Shown: positions 6,173 to 10,408 of the stretch, one piece after another
Position numbering within the stretch: the stretch's first letter is position 1
Layout: each line of letters opens with the position of its first letter
Source: Patescibacteria group bacterium
GTDB lineage: Bacteria > Patescibacteriota > Minisyncoccia > UBA6257 > 02-FULL-45-10c
NCBI GenBank assembly: GCA_023474975.1
Contig: JAMCXE010000007.1
Location: 1 to 10,408, forward strand
Length of the DNA: 10,408 nt
Direction: 5' to 3'
The notes under the pieces: model-generated
The model's input: the letters and a program-made list of their open reading frames with translations, nothing else
Databases searched by the model: none
What the model was told of the DNA's origin: nothing
Made by a program: the position numbers and the translations under genes

Positions 6173-7894
6173 ATGTTAAGAAGAACAAATATGAGGTACT
6201 CGCCTCATCCCAAAAAAGCAGCAAGCTTTTCCGATGTAGTACGATTCTGTCCGCTTGGCGGATTTGAAGAAATAGGAAGGAACTGCTCTTTTTATGAATA
6301 CAAAAACGAAATAGTGGTAATAGACGTTGGAATTCAATTCCCGGAAGAAGAAACTCCCGGAATAGACTATATTATTCCGAATGTTTCATATCTGGAACCA
6401 AAAAAGAAAAATATAAAAGCGATCATATTGACGCATGGTCACTATGACCACATCTATGCTCTCCCGTATTTGATAGAAAAACTCGGAAACCCCATTATTT
6501 ATACGGCAGCGCTTACCAAAGCCATTGTAGAAAAGAGAATGGAAGAATTTCCAAACTTGCCCAAACCGCGCTTTCAAGTCGTAAAAGATGGCGATAAAGT
6601 TTCTCTTTCTGAAAATTTTCAAGCCGAGTTTTTTTACATAGGGCATACCATTCCCGATGGAATTGGATTTATCCTTACCACTCCAGTAGGCAAAATGGTA
6701 AGCTTTGGAGATTTTAGGGTTGAACGCGATAAACATGGTAATCCAATACACACCAAGTCGTTCGAAATGCTTAGTAACATAGATATTCATACCGCTTTTA
6801 TAGATAGCACTAGCGCCGATATTGAGGGAAAATCAATATCCGAAGATACCGTAAAAGAAAATATAGAGACGCTGCTAAAAAATGCTACCGGCCGCGTAAT
6901 TATAGCGACATTCTCTTCACTTCTAACACGCATAGCCGCGATCTTTGAAATTGCCGATCGACTTGGAAAAAAAGTAGCCCTTAACGGGAGATCGATGAAG
7001 AACAATGTTCAAATAGCTAAGGCTTTAGGGTACATCAAAAATCCAAAAGGATTGGAGATATCAATGGATGAAATATCAAAATACAAAGACGACAAAATAA
7101 TCATTCTCACCACCGGAGGTCAGGGCGAGCCCAATGCCGGATTAACAAGGATAGCTAATGGCGAGCACAAAAGCGTTAGGCTTAAACCGACCGATTCAGT
7201 TATATTCTCGTCTTCGGTGGTTCCGGGAAACGAAAGGAGCGTACAGATTCTTCAAGATAATATTTCCAGGCAAGTCGATGAAATTTACAATTACGAATTT
7301 CTCGACATTCATGCCGGTGGACACTCCCACAAAGAAGATATAAAACTTGTTATAAAAATGCTGGCAAGAACAAAATTCATACTTCCCATCCACGGATATT
7401 ATTACAAGAGAAAATCTTTAGCAAAAACAGCTATAAGCATGGGGATCCCCAAGAACAATACCTTTCTTATAGATAATGGTCAGGTTTGCGAGCTTACCAA
7501 GGATGGCTTCAGAATAACCTCTGAAAAAGTTCCAGCAAATTATGTTATGGTTGACGGACTGGGCGTCGGAGACGTGGAAGAAGTTGTTTTGCGAGATCGC
7601 ATTATGCTCTCCGAAGAGGGAATGGTCGTAGTTATCACAACCATAGATAGACAAAGCGGAAGATTATTAAAAAATCCGGACATCATTTCAAGGGGATTTA
7701 TTTACCTAAAAGACAGCAAGGTTCTTTTGGATGAAATAAGAGCAAAGATGAGAAATATTCTCACTCGTATTCCATTTAAACAAAAACCCGATCCCGATTA
7801 TATAAAGGGCTTGATCAGGGATCAGATCGGCCAATTACTATATAACAGGACCAAACGCAGACCGATGATCCTCCCCGTATTGATCGAAATATAG
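6173..7894 (+). CDS. rnj: Ribonuclease J (metallo-beta-lactamase/beta-CASP nuclease)
   Basis: RNase J is a zinc-dependent 5'-3' exonuclease and endonuclease in mRNA decay and RNA processing, and a functional partner of RNase Y. The 573 residues cover the full family length. A metallo-beta-lactamase domain has PLGGFEEIGRNC at 27-38 and the HGHYDH metal motif (His88, His90, Asp92, His93). Downstream are GHTIPD, SFGDFRVERD and IDSTSADIEGKS. The beta-CASP domain includes ATFSSLLTRI, GRSMKNN, TTGGQGEPNAGLTRIANGEH, FSSSVVPGNERSVQ and HAGGHSHKEDIKL. The segment ILPIHGYYYKR is the usual PxHGE region. The C-terminal domain ends RRPMILPVLIEI. All catalytic metal ligands are kept, although the common HGHEDHIGA reads HGHYDHIYA. 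The first ATG was chosen; Met7 at 6191 is an alternative. No Shine-Dalgarno is seen; the leader is A-rich with a hairpin. A strong terminator follows 46 bases after the stop. Confidence 0.95.
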   Translation: MLRRTNMRYSPHPKKAASFSDVVRFCPLGGFEEIGRNCSFYEYKNEIVVIDVGIQFPEEETPGIDYIIPNVSYLEPKKKNIKAIILTHGHYDHIYALPYLIEKLGNPIIYTAALTKAIVEKRMEEFPNLPKPRFQVVKDGDKVSLSENFQAEFFYIGHTIPDGIGFILTTPVGKMVSFGDFRVERDKHGNPIHTKSFEMLSNIDIHTAFIDSTSADIEGKSISEDTVKENIETLLKNATGRVIIATFSSLLTRIAAIFEIADRLGKKVALNGRSMKNNVQIAKALGYIKNPKGLEISMDEISKYKDDKIIILTTGGQGEPNAGLTRIANGEHKSVRLKPTDSVIFSSSVVPGNERSVQILQDNISRQVDEIYNYEFLDIHAGGHSHKEDIKLVIKMLARTKFILPIHGYYYKRKSLAKTAISMGIPKNNTFLIDNGQVCELTKDGFRITSEKVPANYVMVDGLGVGDVEEVVLRDRIMLSEEGMVVVITTIDRQSGRLLKNPDIISRGFIYLKDSKVLLDEIRAKMRNILTRIPFKQKPDPDYIKGLIRDQIGQLLYNRTKRRPMILPVLIEI

Positions 7895-7940
7895 TATGCA
7901 AATAGCGTACTACAAATACGCACATACGAATAAAAAAGAA

Positions 7941-7967
7941 AAACCCGGCTACTTGCCGGGTTTTTTT
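7941..7967. terminator. Bidirectional rho-independent terminator
   Basis: A perfect 9-bp stem, AAACCCGGC (7941-7949) with GCCGGGTTT (7955-7963), has a TACTT loop and seven T in total from 7961 on the plus strand. The upstream flank is A-rich (AAAAAAGA before the stem), so it also gives a T tract on the minus strand. It sits between the convergent RNase J gene and the minus-strand gene ending at 7972 and can serve both. Confidence 0.93.
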
Positions 7968-7971
7968 ATAT

Positions 7972-8229
7972 CTAACACTTTTCCATAAAAGATTTAGGAT
8001 TTAATTCGTAGATACGCCTTATCATTTCCTTGGTTTTGTTCAGAGCTGTTTTCATGTCGGAATAATCCATGCCCTCGGACATTATTCCATCGCATATGGC
8101 CGCATAAAAGGTCCTTACGATCTTACCATTATCAAGCTTTCTCAAAAACGCATACCTACACCCACCATCTACCGAACTTATCGCCACGCCATCCTCCTGC
8201 TCCCTTACCAAGAATTTGATATCCTTCAT
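7972..8229 (-). CDS. Unrecognised 85-residue protein
   Basis: Not recognised as a known family. The 85-residue product begins MKDIKFLVREQEDGVAISSV and continues with a Gly/Cys-containing segment (DGGCRYAFLRKLDNG), which looks like the beta strands of a small alpha/beta fold. A predicted helix (SDMKTALNKTKEMIRRIYEL) and the tail NPKSFMEKC follow. There are three Cys (24, 46, 85) but no paired metal motif, and no signal or membrane segment. The start is supported by AAAAGGAGAA with GGAG eight bases before the ATG. TTGACT and TATCTT boxes 18 bases apart upstream suggest its own promoter, although it also lies 84 bases downstream of thrC on the same strand. It ends beside the shared terminator. 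Coding is likely given the Shine-Dalgarno, promoter and terminator around it. Confidence 0.75.
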   Translation of the reverse strand: MKDIKFLVREQEDGVAISSVDGGCRYAFLRKLDNGKIVRTFYAAICDGIMSEGMDYSDMKTALNKTKEMIRRIYELNPKSFMEKC

Positions 8230-8260
8230 TTTTCATTCTCCTTTTCCTTAAATAAAAACG

Positions 8261-8292
8261 AACTATCTAGAAGATACACCAGATAGCTAGTT
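8261..8292. promoter_or_regulatory. Inverted repeat overlapping the candidate promoter
   Basis: CTATCT (8263-8268) and AGATAG (8281-8286) flank the -10 box. Outer AACTA/TAGTT (8261-8265, 8288-8292) can pair in an alternative register. It could be an operator, or, read on the minus strand, a weak thrC terminator, since CGTTTTTATTT follows. The symmetry is seen; the role is open. Confidence 0.35.
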
Positions 8293-8300
8293 TTAGTCAA
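8271..8300 (-). promoter_or_regulatory. Candidate promoter of the 85-residue gene
   Basis: On the minus strand a -35 TTGACT (8300-8295, 5 of 6 matches) is separated by 18 bases from a -10 TATCTT (8276-8271, 4 of 6). Transcription would start near 8264, about 35 bases before the ATG. This spacing and order fit a sigma-70-type promoter. Confidence 0.45.
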
Positions 8301-8313
8301 TATTTTTATTCTT

Positions 8314-9648
8314 CTAATTCTTCCTCAACACATCCTTTAATTCCTCAATATCGTTTTCGATCAAAATAGCCTTCTTTTCTTTACTCATAGTTTCCTTAAG
8401 TTTTTCAGGGATCCCTATCTTCTTTCCGATCATAGGCTCAATAGCATCTTTAAATTTCACTGGGTGCGCCGTACTTAAAGAAATTATCGCATCTTTAATT
8501 CCGCTTTCCTGGGCAGCCTTCACAGCTACGGAGCTATGAGTATCAAGCAAATATCCATTTTCCTTGTAAACCAACTTGATCGTTTCGGCAGTTTCTTCTT
8601 CATTCACGCTGATACCAACAATATCTTTTGCCATCAATTTTGCGTCATTTTGATATAGATCGAGCATCCTGGCAAAATTAGACGGATTACCCACATCCAT
8701 TGAATTAGACATCGTTTTTTGCGAAACACGGGGCCTATAAACGCCCGTATGAAGGTATTCGGGAACTACGTCGTTAATATTGGTAGCTGCTATAAACTTG
8801 ATTATCGGAAGGCCTATTTTTTTACACATTAGCCCGGCGGTCAGATCACCGAAATTTCCGCTCGGAACCGAAAAAGAAACGTTTAACTTTTGACTATTAA
8901 CATTTAACTTTTTTGCTAACTGGCCGTAGCCAAAGAAATAATAAAACATCTGCGGAAGCAGTCTGCCAAAATTAATAGAATTAGCTGAAGAAAATTCTCC
9001 TTTTCCATTAAGCTCTTTGTCGCCTAAAATTTGTTTGGCAAGTTTTTGGCAATCATCAAAAGCGCCATTTACCTCTATTGCTGTAATATTTCCGCCAAAA
9101 GTTGTAAGTTGTTTTTCCTGAAGATCGCTCACTTTGCCGGACGGATAAAGAATATAAACTTTAATGTTCGGCACATTATAAAATCCAGCCGCCACGGCAC
9201 TACCCGTGTCCCCCGAAGTCGCCACGATTATTTTTAATTCTTTTTTGGTTTGTCTCAAAAAATAACCCATAACCCGAGACATAAATCTGGCGCCAAAATC
9301 TTTAAAGGCCATTGTCGGTCCATGCCAAAGCTCTTCGACATAAATATTATTACTAATTTTTACCAATGGTGCCGGACATTCACTGCCGCAATCAATAAAG
9401 GCGTCACCACTAAAAGCATCATCAATTATTTCTTTTAAATCTTTTTCGGGAATGTCATCAATAAATAATCTTCCAACTTCCAGGGCTATCTCACCAAAAC
9501 TTTTTCTTTCAAACTCGGCTAAAAACCCATCATTTAAAGACGGAGATTTTTCGGGCATATACAATCCGCCGTCCGGAGCCAAACCCTCAAAAAGAACATC
9601 CTTAAATTTTTTACCGGAAGATCCCTTATTCGTGCTTCTATAAATCAT
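8314..9648 (-). CDS. thrC: Threonine synthase
   Basis: PLP-dependent enzyme converting O-phosphohomoserine to threonine, the last step of threonine synthesis; cytosolic, 444 residues. The N-terminus (MIYRSTNKG, then FEGLAPDGGLYMPE) is typical. The PLP lysine lies in HGPTMAFKDFG (Lys116). SGDTGSA (145-151) binds the cofactor phosphate region. Then come SANSINFGRLLPQ, SVPSGNFGDLTAG, and SNSMDVGNPSNFARM. The C-terminal part has DTHSSVA and LSTAHPVKF. It belongs to the class with the long N-terminal domain rather than the short plant/archaeal PLP type. The ATG overlaps the upstream kinase stop as ATGA, so translation is probably coupled. An odd low-complexity insert KLNVNSQKLNV lies at 247-257, encoded by a short DNA repeat, just before SFSVPSGNFG. 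Catalytic residues are intact. Stop is TAG. Confidence 0.95.
   Translation of the reverse strand: MIYRSTNKGSSGKKFKDVLFEGLAPDGGLYMPEKSPSLNDGFLAEFERKSFGEIALEVGRLFIDDIPEKDLKEIIDDAFSGDAFIDCGSECPAPLVKISNNIYVEELWHGPTMAFKDFGARFMSRVMGYFLRQTKKELKIIVATSGDTGSAVAAGFYNVPNIKVYILYPSGKVSDLQEKQLTTFGGNITAIEVNGAFDDCQKLAKQILGDKELNGKGEFSSANSINFGRLLPQMFYYFFGYGQLAKKLNVNSQKLNVSFSVPSGNFGDLTAGLMCKKIGLPIIKFIAATNINDVVPEYLHTGVYRPRVSQKTMSNSMDVGNPSNFARMLDLYQNDAKLMAKDIVGISVNEEETAETIKLVYKENGYLLDTHSSVAVKAAQESGIKDAIISLSTAHPVKFKDAIEPMIGKKIGIPEKLKETMSKEKKAILIENDIEELKDVLRKN
8882..8912. repeat. Short direct repeat inside thrC
   Basis: TTTAACTTTT occurs at 8882-8891 and again at 8903-8912, a 21-base (seven-codon) period, with a further TTAAC between. 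On the minus strand it encodes KLNV twice. The length keeps the frame, and the sequence is simpler than the surrounding conserved coding sequence. Confidence 0.6.
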
Positions 9649-10160
9649 TGATTTATTAATTCCAAAACTTTGATAACCAATTCTTCTTCACTTAAATTAT
9701 CGGCTTTTATAATATAATCCGCAAATTTTCTGTAAGCCACATCCCTTTCTTCAAAAAGCTTTTTTAATCCTTTTTCTTTCAAACCAACGATTCCGCCCTT
9801 GATCGGCCTGAGCCCAAGCCTAATCTCGATTTCTTTTAACGGAAGCTCTATATAAATAATTTTAGTTTCTCTTGCAGCTTTTTCCATGGCCTCCACAGAA
9901 TAAATAAGACTTCCGCCCGGAGAAAAAATTAAACCCTTTCCGAAATCCAGTTCTAAAGTAAACCGGTTTTCCATATCTAATAACTCTTTCTCGCCTCCCT
10001 GTTCCAATATTTCATCGTAACTTTTGCCTGTCTTTTCTTTTATCAGATCATCAAGATCAGTAAAATCCCAGCCCAATTTATCGGCCACTAATTTTCCGAT
10101 AGTAGACTTCCCCGAAGTCGGCATTCCTATTAAAGTTATGGCGTTGTGAATATTTTTCAT
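9645..10160 (-). CDS. Shikimate-kinase-like P-loop kinase, possibly a homoserine kinase
   Basis: A 171-residue P-loop kinase of the shikimate kinase fold and length. Seen: Walker A GMPTSGKST at 12-20; TDLDDLI at 34-40 (the DxD pair for Mg and substrate); GGEKELLDME at 55-64; SPGGSL at 80-85; IYIELP; the LID arginine in RPI (Arg118); and ERDVAYRKFAD with Arg139. In true shikimate kinases the middle motif is GE..FR..E and the Arg contacts shikimate; here that position is Leu61. GGG reads GGS. The gene lies between asd and thrC and overlaps thrC by ATGA, so context points to threonine synthesis, where homoserine kinase is the missing kinase step. I chose ATG 10160 because it gives the usual short N-terminus; the frame is open to 10238, but that part is the dyad-rich leader. 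The fold is secure; the substrate is not. Shikimate kinase (aroK) remains the alternative. Confidence 0.85.
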   Translation of the reverse strand: MKNIHNAITLIGMPTSGKSTIGKLVADKLGWDFTDLDDLIKEKTGKSYDEILEQGGEKELLDMENRFTLELDFGKGLIFSPGGSLIYSVEAMEKAARETKIIYIELPLKEIEIRLGLRPIKGGIVGLKEKGLKKLFEERDVAYRKFADYIIKADNLSEEELVIKVLELINQ

Positions 10161-10176
10161 TTTAATTATTAGATAA

Positions 10177-10290
10177 TGTTCCAGTCGAGCTTTTTTGAGG
10201 AACATCTCGGAGGCGCTTTCGCGTCGAGAGAGAGGCAAATTTTATAGCAATAAAATTATGCTGTTTCCGAGAAAATGATCGGCTGGAACA
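10177..10290 (-). promoter_or_regulatory. Multi-helix leader element with competing pairings
   Basis: The 147-base asd-kinase gap holds nested inverted repeats. The outer pair is TGTTCCAG (10177-10184) with CTGGAACA (10283-10290), extendable by CG/CG past one A-C mismatch (minus RNA) or G-U pair (plus RNA). Next inside is TCTCGGA (10205-10211) with TCCGAGA (10266-10272). Hairpin 1 is CGC/GCG (10214-10223), which on the minus strand has a GAAA (GNRA) loop. Hairpin 2 is AATTTTAT/ATAAAATT with a 4-base loop (10238-10257), lengthened by GCA/TGC. A competing helix, ATGTTCC (10176-10182) with GGAACAT (10199-10205), excludes the outer helix. The element ends 16 bases before the kinase ATG. I match it to no known riboswitch. 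A palindromic mobile repeat is the alternative, and the strand is inferred from the genes. Confidence 0.5.
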
Positions 10291-10307
10291 AATACAAATA
10301 ACAAGTC

Positions 10308-10408
10308 TTACTTAATATAACCATTTTTATATAATAACTCAGCTGTCAAAATAGCGCCTCCGGCCGCGCCTCTTATCGTATTATGCGACAAAGCGTTATT
10401 AGATATGG
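10308..10408 (-). CDS. asd: Aspartate-semialdehyde dehydrogenase, C-terminal end (runs off the right edge)
   Basis: Only the last 33 codons are in the window, read on the minus strand and ending TAA. The peptide reads ISNNALSHNTIRGAAGGAIL followed by TAELLYKNGYIK. The SHNTIRGAAGGAILTAELL segment is characteristic of the C-terminus of archaeal/fungal-type aspartate-semialdehyde dehydrogenase, which ends in similar HNT.RGAAG...AE.L sequences; the E. coli type differs here. The enzyme makes L-aspartate 4-semialdehyde, the branch point to threonine, methionine and lysine. Its place upstream of the kinase and thrC on the same strand fits a threonine gene cluster and strengthens the call. The catalytic Cys and His lie outside the window. 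Confidence 0.82.
   Translation of the reverse strand, partial: ISNNALSHNTIRGAAGGAILTAELLYKNGYIK

Noticed and set aside
6386..6790. 134-residue minus-strand ORF inside RNase J
   Set aside because: Lies opposite highly conserved RNase J motifs; composition is that of an antisense shadow frame.
7905..7921. GCGTA/TACGC hairpin after RNase J
   Set aside because: Only 5 bp with no T tract; the 9-bp terminator just downstream explains termination.
10161..10238. 26-residue N-terminal extension of the kinase, starting MPLSRRES
   Set aside because: The usual shikimate-kinase N-terminus starts a few residues before Walker A, which ATG 10160 provides. The extension is encoded by the dyad-rich leader and reads like non-coding sequence.
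10177..10290. T-box leader for threonine genes
   Set aside because: No TGGNACC-type T-box sequence, no specifier-like stem that I can see, and no terminator hairpin with a T tract.
1..10408. UGA recoded to Gly (code 25), as in some CPR lineages
   Set aside because: TGA ends the kinase gene in a normal ATGA overlap with thrC, and all genes are complete without in-frame TGA.

Overview
The window is about two-thirds A+T and gene-dense, with short intergenic gaps and 74-573 residue proteins. It looks like a bacterial contig from the Candidate Phyla Radiation (Patescibacteria, Parcubacteria-like). The reasons are the style of SecG, the anchored SBP_bac_5 protein without permeases, the archaeal-type bifunctional phosphoglucose/phosphomannose isomerase, the archaeal/fungal-type Asd C-terminus, and RNase Y and RNase J together. 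That placement is inference from protein style, not from a marker gene. TGA serves as a stop (end of the shikimate-kinase-like gene) and no in-frame TGA is needed, so the standard bacterial code fits.

Layout. (1) Positions 1-354, minus strand: N-terminus of RNase Y, running off the left edge. (2) 355-600: a divergent intergenic region with a 14-bp palindrome, an imperfect direct repeat, and a 23-nt inverted copy of the first bases of the window. (3) 601-6027, plus strand: gpmI, a small coiled-coil-like hypothetical protein, a four-helix DUF360/Phage_holin_4_2 membrane protein, secG, a membrane-anchored peptide-type substrate-binding protein, and the PGI/PMI isomerase. (4) 6043-6129: tRNA-Leu(CAG) with encoded CCA, then a perfect 9-bp hairpin, then RNase J (6173-7894). 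(5) 7941-7967: a strong bidirectional terminator where plus- and minus-strand genes converge. (6) 7972-10408, minus strand: an unrecognised 85-residue gene with its own promoter-like elements, and upstream of it the cluster asd (partial), shikimate-kinase-like P-loop kinase, thrC. The kinase stop and the thrC start overlap as ATGA.

How the genes fit together. gpmI and PGI/PMI belong to central sugar metabolism. SecG and the holin-like protein are membrane proteins. RNase Y and RNase J are the two main mRNA-decay nucleases of bacteria that lack RNase E. The minus-strand cluster is threonine biosynthesis: Asd makes aspartate semialdehyde and ThrC turns O-phosphohomoserine into threonine. The step between them that needs a kinase (homoserine to O-phosphohomoserine) has a shikimate-kinase-fold protein sitting exactly there. 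This protein has lost the usual shikimate-binding Arg of the GE..FR..E motif and one Gly of GGG.

The two observations most worth following are that kinase as a possible non-canonical homoserine kinase, and the roughly 115-nt multi-helix element in its leader (10177-10290), which has two mutually exclusive pairings. There is no CRISPR array, IS element, phage module or rRNA. No gene-free stretch exceeds 300 bases.
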